Assembly (NCBI GenBank): GCA_023700845.1 | Contig: JAMPYD010000078.1 | Coordinates: 1 to 7,699, forward strand | Reading direction: 5' to 3' | Origin: Elusimicrobiota bacterium | Lineage (GTDB): Bacteria > Elusimicrobiota > Elusimicrobia > UBA1565 > UBA9628 | Length of the DNA: 7,699 bases | Shown: positions 1 through 5,310 of the stretch, one piece after another | How positions within the stretch are numbered: the stretch's first letter is position 1 | How the letters are laid out: each line of letters begins with the position of its first letter | Translations under genes and position numbers: made by a program | The notes under the pieces: model-generated | Seen by the model: only the letters and a program-made list of their open reading frames with translations | Database searches by the model: none | Told to the model about the DNA's origin: nothing

Positions 1-169
1 CGCCCTGCTCCCGGGAGCGGCCGTAGTCTCCCCCCCGGCCGACCTCGGCCTTCGCCCGGTCCTCTTCGTCGCCCGACTCGTCGCCGTCGGTGCCGCCGAG
101 CGTGTCGGGGATCTCGTCGACGGCCGCGTCGGGCTGCTCTCGGCCGACTCGCTTTTTCTTCGGTCTCAT
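1..169 (-). CDS. small charged, probably disordered protein (C-terminus beyond window)
   Basis: Partial gene: 56 codons are visible from the ATG at 169 and the frame is still open at the window edge. The product starts with a very basic stretch (MRPKKKRVGR) and then becomes rich in Asp, Glu, Gly and Arg, with no hydrophobic core, signal peptide or membrane segment. This composition suggests an intrinsically disordered protein. The start is well supported: AAGGAGG (177-183) lies 7 nt upstream. The ATG overlaps the TGA of the preceding gene as ATGA, so the two are probably translationally coupled. I do not recognise a family and assign no function. The strong Shine-Dalgarno sequence and coupling argue for a real gene; the low-complexity composition is the main doubt. 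Confidence 0.55.
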   Translation of the reverse strand, partial: MRPKKKRVGREQPDAAVDEIPDTLGGTDGDESGDEEDRAKAEVGRGGDYGRSREQG

Positions 170-396
170 CGGGACGCCTCCTTGCGTCGTCTGGCCCGGG
201 ACGCGCGCGGCGGAAGAGGGCCTTGGGCGAAGACGCCCTCGTCGCTCTCCCCCGTGTCGCGCTCCGAGCTCGGGGACGCGTACGTCCCCGTCTGGTCCTC
301 CGAGTCCGCCTCCCGGACGGGGCCGGGGTCGCGGATCGGGGGCGCGAGGGGCCGGCGGCGCGGCTTCGCCTTGATGCGGCCTCGTGTGCGCCTCAT
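166..396 (-). CDS. small charged, probably disordered protein, 76 aa
   Basis: Hypothetical protein of 76 residues. Residues 1-16 are nearly all Arg/Lys (MRRTRGRIKAKPRRRP). The middle is acidic and rich in Ser/Thr, Asp and Glu, and the tail is basic again (SRARRRKEASR). There is no signal peptide, membrane segment or known motif; such alternating charge suggests disorder and possibly nucleic-acid or membrane-surface binding, which is inference only. I chose the ATG at 396 because AGGGGAGG (401-408) lies just upstream. An in-frame ATG at 444 has no Shine-Dalgarno sequence and lies upstream of the likely -10 box. The stop overlaps the next gene's start (ATGA), so the pair forms a small operon. 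The two products share the same general build (basic start, acidic middle), though I see no clear residue-by-residue match. Confidence 0.5.
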   Translation of the reverse strand: MRRTRGRIKAKPRRRPLAPPIRDPGPVREADSEDQTGTYASPSSERDTGESDEGVFAQGPLPPRASRARRRKEASR

Positions 397-429
397 AGGA
401 CCTCCCCTGGGTATAGGATACGCGCGCGG

Positions 430-458
430 CGGATAATTCCCCATGGACGGGGCGTCAA
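430..458 (-). promoter_or_regulatory. possible sigma70-type promoter for the small-protein pair
   Basis: On the minus strand, TTGACG (453-458, five of six consensus bases) is followed after exactly 17 bp by TATCCG (430-435, three of six consensus bases). A transcript starting about 7 nt further on would carry a leader of roughly 28 nt with the Shine-Dalgarno sequence at 401-408. The -10 box is weak, and a second AT-rich hexamer, TATACC, lies closer to the gene at 410-415, so the exact start is uncertain. Confidence 0.35.
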
Positions 459-471
459 CGTCTCGTGACGA

Positions 472-663
472 TCAGATCTCCGCGAGCGGGCCGCGCAGCT
501 CGTCGAGGGCGGAGTGGACCTCGCCGTTGTAGCTCTCGGGGAGAGGGCGCGGCAGGGCCCCCTCGAGGCGCGCGCGGCGGCGGCGGTCGAGGACGGCTTT
601 GACGGCCAGGGCGCCGGCGGCGCCGCCGGCGACGCCCAGCAGGACGTAGAGGAATTTTTTCAT
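472..663 (-). CDS. small single-pass membrane protein, 63 aa
   Basis: Hypothetical protein of 63 residues. Residues 4-24 form one hydrophobic, Gly/Ala-rich segment with small-residue spacing (GVAGGAAGA) that suits helix packing in a membrane. It is followed by a strongly basic DRRRRAR block at about 26-32 and a polar tail of some 30 residues ending in a predicted short helix (ALDELRGPLAEI). The basic block after the helix suggests that the tail is cytoplasmic. A cleaved signal peptide is an alternative reading but less likely, because no good polar cleavage region precedes the basic block. GGGAGG (668-673) lies 4 nt before the ATG and supports the start. The gene sits 77 bp downstream of the HEAT-repeat gene on the same strand, with an inverted repeat in between. 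The family is not recognised. Confidence 0.7.
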   Translation of the reverse strand: MKKFLYVLLGVAGGAAGALAVKAVLDRRRRARLEGALPRPLPESYNGEVHSALDELRGPLAEI

Positions 664-676
664 GCGGCCTCCCGAT

Positions 677-692
677 GAGCTAACGATAGCTC
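677..692. repeat. 6-bp inverted repeat over a possible -10 box
   Basis: GAGCTA (677-682) and TAGCTC (687-692) are perfect inverted arms around a 4-nt centre (ACGA). Read on the minus strand, the centre contains TATCGT (683-688), a plausible -10 hexamer 19 nt before the ATG of the 63-aa membrane protein. No good -35 box lies 16-18 bp further upstream. The position would suit an operator; a short RNA hairpin in the leader is the alternative. There is no T-run, so it is not an intrinsic terminator. At this arm length chance is a real possibility. Confidence 0.35.
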
Positions 693-740
693 CGCCGCGG
701 GGGCCGGGGACAGTGAGGGGAGGTGAACTTACTTTGACGT

Positions 741-1790
741 CTAGTCGATCTCGCCGAGGTCGGCGAGGCCGTTGATGGCGGCGCTGCGCACGCCGGGGTT
801 GGAGTCGCCGCGCAGCTTCTTGAGGGCGGAGGCGGCGCGCGGGCCGCCCAGGCGGACGAGGGAGCGGGTGACGGCGAGGCGGACGGCGGGGTCCGGGGCC
901 TTGAAGGCCTCGACGAGGACGAGGACGGCGCGCGGATTCTCGGTCTTGCCCAGGGTCTCGGCGGCCAGCGGCGCGAGCGGGCTGTCCGGCTTTTTCATCA
1001 TGGCCTCGAGGTGCTCGAGGCCGGCGTCCTTGTCGAGCTTGACGAGGTAGTAGGCGGAGAGCAGGCCGACCTTGTCCTCGCCGGGGTCGCCTTTGAGGAA
1101 GCCGTTGAGGCGGGCCAGGGCGTCCTTGCGGCCGAGCTTGGCCAGGGCGTAGGAGACCTCGACCTCGATGAACTTGTCGGGGTTGGTGACCGCCTGCTCG
1201 AGGGTGGAGAGGGCGCGCTTGTCGCCGATGTCGCCCAGGGCCTCGAAGACGGCCTGCAGGAGGTTGCCCGTGGCGCCGGCGGCCAGCTGCTGGAGGGCGG
1301 GCACGGCGTCGCGGACCTGGAGGCGGCCGAGGCCGCGCACGGCCTCTTCCACGACGCGCGGGTCGGAGTCGTTGAGGGCCTCGGAGAGGATGCGCACGGC
1401 CTGGTCGCCGCCGAGGCGGGAGAGGGCGTCGAGGATTTTCCAGCGCAGGACCTGGAGGTGGCCGGGCAGCTCCCCCATCTGGAGGATCAGCGAGCGCAGG
1501 TAGTCCCAGGCGGCGGCGAGCGGCTCGACGGCGCGCGGGTCGCCGGCGACGCCGAAGGCGTCGACGTAGGCGGCGCTCTCCCGCGGGTTGCCCTTCTTGA
1601 CGTCGAAGGCGCGCAGGAGGGCGTCGACGGCCTTCTTGTCCTTCATGCGGGCGAGCGTGCCCGCCAGGCGCAGGCGCTCGTCGGTCTTGGCGGCTTCGAA
1701 GGAGGCGATCAGGTCTTTCACCTTGGGTTTGCGGGCCGGCGCGGCGGAGGCGAGGAGCAGCAGCGCGAGCGCGACGAAAGTCTTTCTCAC
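741..1790 (-). CDS. secreted HEAT-repeat protein, 349 aa
   Basis: Exported repeat protein, probably a periplasmic or surface scaffold for protein-protein contacts; no enzymatic motif is visible. Residues 1-19 form a signal peptide: VRK, a hydrophobic core (TFVALALLLLA), then SAAPA with cleavage expected after the final Ala. From about residue 22 to the end there are tandem helical pairs of the HEAT / PBS-lyase-like type, each with a conserved pattern such as DPRVVEEAVRGLGRL, GDKRALSTLEQAV, NPRAVLVLVEAF or NPGVRSAAINGLADLG, giving seven or more repeats. I chose GTG at 1790 because it places the signal peptide exactly at the N-terminus; the open frame extends further upstream without any protein-like sequence. 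No Shine-Dalgarno sequence precedes this GTG, but a promoter ends 6 nt before it. The cyanobacterial phycobilin lyases share these repeats but are not implied here. Confidence 0.85.
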   Translation of the reverse strand: MRKTFVALALLLLASAAPARKPKVKDLIASFEAAKTDERLRLAGTLARMKDKKAVDALLRAFDVKKGNPRESAAYVDAFGVAGDPRAVEPLAAAWDYLRSLILQMGELPGHLQVLRWKILDALSRLGGDQAVRILSEALNDSDPRVVEEAVRGLGRLQVRDAVPALQQLAAGATGNLLQAVFEALGDIGDKRALSTLEQAVTNPDKFIEVEVSYALAKLGRKDALARLNGFLKGDPGEDKVGLLSAYYLVKLDKDAGLEHLEAMMKKPDSPLAPLAAETLGKTENPRAVLVLVEAFKAPDPAVRLAVTRSLVRLGGPRAASALKKLRGDSNPGVRSAAINGLADLGEID

Positions 1791-1796
1791 ACCGGA

Positions 1797-1825
1797 AGCA
1801 TACCGGGTTAGCGGCGTTCTGTCGA
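1797..1825 (-). promoter_or_regulatory. sigma70-type promoter of the HEAT-repeat gene, leaderless geometry
   Basis: On the minus strand, TCGACA (1820-1825, five of six consensus bases) is followed by exactly 17 bp and then TATGCT (1797-1802, four of six). Only 6 nt separate the -10 box from the GTG start at 1790, so the expected transcription start falls on the start codon itself. That explains why no Shine-Dalgarno sequence is present. The signal-peptide position supports this start codon independently. Confidence 0.5.
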
Positions 1826-1865
1826 GGGGATGCAACTTTTTAGGGGGGTCGATCGTCTGATAGGA

Positions 1866-1879
1866 GGGCGCGAGCGCCC
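1866..1879 (+). promoter_or_regulatory. short GC hairpin next to the Shine-Dalgarno sequence
   Basis: GGGCG (1866-1870) and CGCCC (1875-1879) can pair around a CGAG loop. The Shine-Dalgarno sequence of the 53-aa gene (GGGGAGG, 1880-1886) begins at the very next base. If transcribed, the hairpin would sit directly beside the ribosome site and could affect initiation. With 5 bp in such GC-rich DNA, chance is quite possible. Confidence 0.25.
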
Positions 1880-1893
1880 GGGGAGGACGAACG

Positions 1894-2055
1894 ATGAGAA
1901 ACGAGGCGACGGGACGGGAGACGCGGCGGCTGCTGGCGCGGCTGAAGAGGCTGGAGGAGGCGGAGGCGTCCGAGGAGGCGCGCGACGAGGCGCAGAAGAT
2001 CCTGCTGGCGCGGCACCTGGAAAGGCTGCGGGGCAAGGGCGCGGGGCGGCCTTGA
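1894..2055 (+). CDS. small helical, charged protein, 53 aa
   Basis: Hypothetical protein of 53 residues, rich in Arg, Glu, Leu and Ala, with a heptad-like pattern over about residues 10-46 (RRLLARLKRLEEAEA, then AQKILLARHLERLRG). It is probably one long helix or a short coiled coil. There is no signal peptide or membrane segment. The start is well supported: GGGGAGG (1880-1886) lies 7 nt before the ATG. It is the first plus-strand gene, divergent from the HEAT-repeat gene, and its stop codon overlaps the -35 box of the antitoxin promoter (2052-2057). No convincing promoter is visible in front of it. It could be a DNA-binding or regulatory small protein, or a helper of the toxin-antitoxin pair, but nothing in the sequence proves a role. 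Confidence 0.6.
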   Translation: MRNEATGRETRRLLARLKRLEEAEASEEARDEAQKILLARHLERLRGKGAGRP

Positions 2056-2080
2056 CGGGCGGGAGCTTTCGTATTACACT
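2052..2080 (+). promoter_or_regulatory. promoter of the toxin-antitoxin operon
   Basis: TTGACG (2052-2057, five of six consensus bases) and TACACT (2075-2080, four of six) are 17 bp apart. Transcription should begin near 2087, leaving about 5 nt before the antitoxin ATG at 2092. No Shine-Dalgarno sequence lies in the preceding 20 nt, so the message is nearly leaderless. The -10 box overlaps the left arm of the inverted repeat at 2070-2090, as expected for a repressible promoter. The -35 box covers the stop codon of the preceding 53-aa gene. Confidence 0.5.
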
Positions 2081-2090
2081 CTGTAATACG
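2070..2090. promoter_or_regulatory. probable antitoxin operator (8-bp perfect inverted repeat)
   Basis: CGTATTAC (2070-2077) and GTAATACG (2083-2090) are perfect inverted arms separated by 5 nt (ACTCT). The element ends one base before the antitoxin ATG and covers the -10 box and expected transcription start. Its AT-rich arms stand out in otherwise GC-rich DNA. Ribbon-helix-helix antitoxins typically bind such palindromes to repress their own operon, often together with the toxin. That this protein binds this site is inference from position and symmetry. Confidence 0.65.
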
Positions 2091-2091
2091 G

Positions 2092-2379
2092 ATGACGAAA
2101 TCGGTGACCATCACCCTGAGGCTGACGCCGGAGGAGGAGCGGGTCCTCGACCGGGTGGCGCGCGCCCTCCGGGCAACGCGCTCCGGGGCGCTGCGCGCCG
2201 CGCTGCGGGGCGAGGGGCGGCGCCTGGAGAGGGAGCGGGACATGTCGGCGCATGAGCACCTCAAGCGCTACATCCCGGCCAACGCCGGCCCGGTCCGCCG
2301 GACGTCGCTCGCGCGCGGCGCGGGCGCGCGCTTCCTGGACATCGTCGAGGAGAAGCACCGTGGCCGCCGCGCTCGTTGA
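2092..2379 (+). CDS. ribbon-helix-helix (CopG-type) antitoxin, 95 aa
   Basis: Antitoxin of a type II toxin-antitoxin pair. Residues 3-40 fit the ribbon-helix-helix fold: a short strand (SVTITLRLT), then helix A starting at PEEERVLDRVARA and helix B at TRSGALRAALR. In this family the strand pairs in a dimer and enters the DNA major groove. The remaining residues (about 45-95), rich in Arg and ending in LDIVEEKHRGRRAR, would wrap the toxin and block its active site. The ATG at 2092 starts directly before the strand and there is no Shine-Dalgarno sequence; the promoter geometry suggests a nearly leaderless message. The toxin gene overlaps its end by 20 nt in another frame. The fold and the adjacent PIN gene support the call; the exact family (VapB-like or other) is not settled. 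Confidence 0.8.
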   Translation: MTKSVTITLRLTPEEERVLDRVARALRATRSGALRAALRGEGRRLERERDMSAHEHLKRYIPANAGPVRRTSLARGAGARFLDIVEEKHRGRRAR

Positions 2380-2779
2380 CGCCGGGGTGCTCATCGGGTA
2401 CCTCGATTCCCGCGACCCGGCGCACCCGGACGCGGTGAGGGCGATGGAGGCGGCGACCGGCAAGCCCTGGACGACGTGGCCCGCCGTCACGGAGGCGGCG
2501 CACCTTCTCGGGCGGGAATTCCCCGCCGGGAGGGACGCGCTTCTGAGCATGATCGAGGACGGCTCCCTGCGCCTGGTCCGACTGGACGAGACGGACGCCC
2601 CCCGCCTGCGCCAGCTCATGGCGAAATACGCGGACCTGCCCATGGACCTGGCGGACGCGGCCTTGGTGCGCGCGGCCGAGCGCGAGGGCATCGACACCGT
2701 GCTGACCTTCGACCGGCGCGACTTCAAGGTGTACCGGGCCGCCGGAATCGGAGCGCTGAAGATACTCCCGAAGCCGTAA
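2360..2779 (+). CDS. PIN-domain ribonuclease toxin (VapC-like), 139 aa
   Basis: Toxin of the pair: PIN-domain enzymes of this class cut RNA, using Mg2+ or Mn2+ held by conserved acidic residues. All expected positions are present: D7 in LVDAGVLIGYLD, E45 in VTEAAHLL, D99 (with D96) in PMDLADAALVRAA, and D118 in LTFDRRDF. The typical closing strand (GALKILPKP) is also there, and 139 residues is a normal length. The start is GTG at 2360, placed just before the first PIN strand, with GAGGAG (2347-2352) 7 nt upstream inside the antitoxin gene. The same open frame extends further upstream only through sequence that belongs to the antitoxin in another frame. The gene seems intact, so the toxin is probably active. 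The RNA target cannot be read from sequence. Confidence 0.88.
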   Translation: MAAALVDAGVLIGYLDSRDPAHPDAVRAMEAATGKPWTTWPAVTEAAHLLGREFPAGRDALLSMIEDGSLRLVRLDETDAPRLRQLMAKYADLPMDLADAALVRAAEREGIDTVLTFDRRDFKVYRAAGIGALKILPKP

Positions 2780-2808
2780 CATTCCCGACTTGCGCTCCGG
2801 GCGGCTTC
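2770..2808. repeat. 7-bp inverted repeat in the toxin/hydrolase junction
   Basis: GAAGCCG (2770-2776, ending at the toxin stop codon) and CGGCTTC (2802-2808) are perfect inverted arms 25 nt apart. The pair brackets the -35 box of the next gene. It could be an operator or a poor terminator for the toxin operon; the wide spacing and lack of a T-run make both uncertain. Confidence 0.25.
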
Positions 2809-2818
2809 CTCTTATACT
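2790..2818 (+). promoter_or_regulatory. promoter of the YdjM-like gene, leaderless geometry
   Basis: TTGCGC (2790-2795) and TATACT (2813-2818, five of six consensus bases) are 17 bp apart. Only 6 nt lie between the -10 box and the GTG start at 2825, so transcription should start at the start codon, and no Shine-Dalgarno sequence is present. The layout matches that of the HEAT-repeat gene promoter. Confidence 0.55.
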
Positions 2819-2824
2819 TCGCAC

Positions 2825-3763
2825 GTGGATCCCGTCACGCACACGCTCCTGGGCGTCGCCGTCGGCGAGGCGTTTTTCCGGCCGAAGCTGGGGCGCCGGG
2901 CGATCACGGTCTCGGCCTGGGCGGCGAACCTGCCCGACATCGACACGCTCGTCCTGCTCACCGGCGACCCCGGGGCGGTGATCCTGCGCCGGTCCTTCGG
3001 CCACTCGCTGATCCTGCTGCCGCTGTGGATCCTCGGATTGACCTGGATATTCAAGAGGAAGTACGACGACATGGACGCGCGCGACCTGGCGCTGATGATC
3101 GCGGCGGGCTGCGCGGGGCACCTGGTCTTCGACCTGATCAACTCCTTCGGCGTCCAGCTGTTCTGGCCGTTCTCGCTGACGCGCCCGGAGCTGGCCACGA
3201 TCTTCATCATCGACCTGGCCCTGGCCGGGTTCCTGGCCGCGCCCCACCTGGCGAGGCTCCGCGAGGCGTGGCGGCCGAACCTGGGGCCGCTGTGCCGGGC
3301 GGGGCTCGTCGGCGTGGTGTTCTACCTCGCGATGGCCTTCTCCGCCCGTCAGATGGCGCTCGCCCTGCTCGCCGAGAACGCCGGCGGCCGGGGCTTCCAG
3401 TACGCGTTCCCGGAGCCGCTCGGCGCGCACCGCTGGCGCGGCGTGGTCAAGGGCGAGGGCGAGTGGCGGGCCTACCTCGTCGACGTGTCCCGGCGCACGG
3501 TGACGCCGGGGCCGGCGTTCGCCGACGCGGGGATGACGGGACCGGCGCTCGCCGCCCGCGAGACGCCGTTCGGCCGGCGCCTGATGACGTTCTTCAAGGC
3601 GCCGGTGTGGACGGTGGAGCCCAAGGCCGGGGGCGGCTCCGTCGTGAGCGTCAGCGACCTGAGGTTCAGCAGCCTCGTCCTGCCGCGGCCGAACCCGTTC
3701 ACCTTCGAGTTCGACGCCCCGGCCGGGGGCGAGCCTCAGCCCCGCCGAGTGAAGATTTGGTAG
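2825..3763 (+). CDS. YdjM/DUF457-family membrane-bound metal-dependent hydrolase, 312 aa
   Basis: Predicted inner-membrane hydrolase of the YdjM (DUF457, COG1988) family; the natural substrate is unknown. The family's polar pattern is present: D2 and H6 in DPVTHTLLG, D38 and D40 in LPDID, RRSFGHS with H60, and H99 and D103 in GHLVFDLINSFG, followed by LFWPFS. These His and Asp residues are the likely metal ligands. Hydrophobic segments lie at about 60-76, 86-106, 123-140 and 158-178. After residue 180 comes a soluble part of some 130 residues, making the protein much longer than the roughly 200-residue E. coli YdjM. The start is GTG at 2825, which directly precedes the DPVTH motif. It has its own promoter, and the kinase gene follows after 11 nt, so the two may share a transcript. 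Confidence 0.82.
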   Translation: MDPVTHTLLGVAVGEAFFRPKLGRRAITVSAWAANLPDIDTLVLLTGDPGAVILRRSFGHSLILLPLWILGLTWIFKRKYDDMDARDLALMIAAGCAGHLVFDLINSFGVQLFWPFSLTRPELATIFIIDLALAGFLAAPHLARLREAWRPNLGPLCRAGLVGVVFYLAMAFSARQMALALLAENAGGRGFQYAFPEPLGAHRWRGVVKGEGEWRAYLVDVSRRTVTPGPAFADAGMTGPALAARETPFGRRLMTFFKAPVWTVEPKAGGGSVVSVSDLRFSSLVLPRPNPFTFEFDAPAGGEPQPRRVKIW

Positions 3764-3774
3764 CTTAAACGAAC

Positions 3775-5310
3775 ATGCCCGCGACGAACGCCCAGACGTT
3801 GGAGCTGCTGCTCGAGGTCGGGAGGCTGCTGTCCTCCAAGCTCGAGCTCGGGGAGCTTCTCACCTCGGTGCTCGAGCTGTCCACGCGCGTCGTGGACGCG
3901 GAGAGCGCGTCCTTGCTGCTGCTCGACGAGAAGACGCAGGAGCTGTACTTCGACGTGGCCCTGGGCCTGGGGCCCGACGCGGCCAAGGTCCGCCTCAAGC
4001 TCGGCCAGGGCATCGCCGGCGCGGTGGCCAAGACCCGCAAGCCCGAGATCATCAACGCGGTGCGCGCCGACCCGCGCTGGTCGCCGGCGATGGACGAGGC
4101 GTCGGGCTTCGTCACGCGCTCGATCCTGGCGGTGCCGATGCTGATCAAGGGGCACCTCGTCGGGGTGCTGGAGGCGATCAACAAGAACGGCGGCGACTTC
4201 ACCGAGGCCGACCGTCTGGCCTTCGAGGCCTTCGCCTCGCAGGCGGCCGTCGCCATCGAGAACGCGCGCCTGTTCACCTCGCTCAAGGACGAGCGCTTCA
4301 AGCTCGCGACCGTCTTCGCGCAGATGACCGACGGCGCGGCGCTCGCCGACGCCTCGGGCAAGGTCCTGCTCTCCAACGAGGCCGCCGCCCGCCTGCTCGG
4401 CGCGGAACTCAAGGACCTGGCCGGCGGTCTCAACGGCATGGCCGTGACCCCGTCGATCGCGGAGCTGCTCTCCGGCGAGAAGCCGGTCATCGACTTCGCC
4501 GCCGTGCGCAAGGAGCCGACCTTGCTCGTCCTCGAGGGCCGCGTCACGCGCGCGCCGCTCGGCGACAGCGAGGGCCGCCTGTTCGTCTTCCGCGACCGCA
4601 CCGAGGCCCACCGCCAGGAGAAGCTCAAGCGCACCTTCCTGAGCCTGATCTCCCACAAGCTGCGCACGCCGCTGGCGGCCGTGACCGGCTTCGCCGACAT
4701 CCTGATGGACGAGGTCACGCCCGACACCGACCCGATGTGGGCCAAGGCCGTCAAGACGATCCGCGCCCAGGGCGGCAAGGTCAGCGAGCTCGTCGACAAG
4801 CTGCTCAGCTACACGACGATCGAGAGCCCCGACACCCAGATCAACTCCGAGCCCTTCGCCCTTGACGACGCGGTCAAGGACGCGGTCGCGGGGCTCGAGG
4901 ACCGGATCGCGGAGCGCGCGGCGAAGGTGGACGCGCCCGCGACGGGCCACGTCATCGTCGGCGACCGCCGCCTCGTCACCGAGGCGCTCAAGAACCTCCT
5001 CGACAACGCCATCAAGTTCAATCAAAAGCACTCCCCCGTCGCCGTCCTGCGCGCCGAGGCCGAGGGCGACTGGGCCGCGGTGACCGTGGCCGACACGGGC
5101 CCGGGCGTGCCGCCGGAGGACGTCGAGAAGGTGTTCTCCCGCTTCCACCAGGTGGAGAAGGACTTCACCGGCCAGCAGGACGGCATGGGCCTGGGCCTGG
5201 CCTTCGTGCGCAAGGTCGCCGAGCTGCACGGCGGCTCCGCGGTCCTGCGCTCCAAGCTCGGCGCGGGCGCGGCCGTCACCTTGACCTTGCCGCGCCGGCG
5301 GGCGCCGTGA
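3775..5310 (+). CDS. cytoplasmic GAF-PAS sensor histidine kinase, 511 aa
   Basis: Two-component sensor kinase that would pass phosphate to a response regulator not found in this window. Domains in order: GAF at about 20-167 (ending in FASQAAVAIENARLF), a PAS-like region at about 175-280, the HisKA helix with phospho-accepting H294 in LISHKLRTPL, and the ATPase domain with N box around N407-N411 (NLLDNAIKF), G1 at D440 (DTGPGV) and G2 at G470 (GMGLGLAFVRK). No membrane segment or signal peptide is present, so it senses a cytoplasmic ligand or state. The residue after the His is Lys instead of the usual Glu or Asp. The ATG at 3775 has no Shine-Dalgarno sequence; TAGCTT (3761-3766) upstream could be a weak -10 box, or translation may restart after the hydrolase stop 11 nt before. 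Its stop overlaps the tldD start. Confidence 0.92.
   Translation: MPATNAQTLELLLEVGRLLSSKLELGELLTSVLELSTRVVDAESASLLLLDEKTQELYFDVALGLGPDAAKVRLKLGQGIAGAVAKTRKPEIINAVRADPRWSPAMDEASGFVTRSILAVPMLIKGHLVGVLEAINKNGGDFTEADRLAFEAFASQAAVAIENARLFTSLKDERFKLATVFAQMTDGAALADASGKVLLSNEAAARLLGAELKDLAGGLNGMAVTPSIAELLSGEKPVIDFAAVRKEPTLLVLEGRVTRAPLGDSEGRLFVFRDRTEAHRQEKLKRTFLSLISHKLRTPLAAVTGFADILMDEVTPDTDPMWAKAVKTIRAQGGKVSELVDKLLSYTTIESPDTQINSEPFALDDAVKDAVAGLEDRIAERAAKVDAPATGHVIVGDRRLVTEALKNLLDNAIKFNQKHSPVAVLRAEAEGDWAAVTVADTGPGVPPEDVEKVFSRFHQVEKDFTGQQDGMGLGLAFVRKVAELHGGSAVLRSKLGAGAAVTLTLPRRRAP

Noticed and set aside
1011..1811. 266-aa plus-strand frame opposite the HEAT-repeat gene
   Set aside because: Its composition (Gly, Glu, Val, Ala, Leu runs) mirrors the HEAT repeats read in antisense. 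The minus-strand protein has a signal peptide and clear repeats.
1894..2055. Peptide precursor for TldD-dependent maturation
   Set aside because: The 53-aa protein has no core-peptide features (Cys, Ser/Thr or Gly-rich tail), is far from tldD, and no modification enzymes are nearby. No other candidate precursor was found.
1791..2264. N-terminal extension of the HEAT-repeat frame by 158 codons
   Set aside because: The extension is Arg/Ser-rich, overlaps the 53-aa gene and antitoxin gene, and would bury the signal peptide in the middle of the protein.
2252..2359. Earlier ATG start for the PIN toxin
   Set aside because: The 36 extra residues are low-complexity and lie inside the antitoxin gene in another frame. 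GTG at 2360 has a good Shine-Dalgarno sequence and begins the PIN domain.
2770..2824. Intrinsic terminator after the toxin gene
   Set aside because: The 7-bp inverted repeat has a 25-nt loop and no T-run, and the stretch already carries a good promoter.
2380..3768. Long plus- and minus-strand frames over the toxin and hydrolase genes
   Set aside because: Arg/Gly/Pro-rich shadows of the real genes, without plausible starts.
3736..5229. 497-aa open frame on the minus strand opposite the histidine kinase
   Set aside because: Shadow of the kinase gene; repetitive Val/Leu/Asp/Gly-rich product without domains, and no Shine-Dalgarno sequence or promoter.
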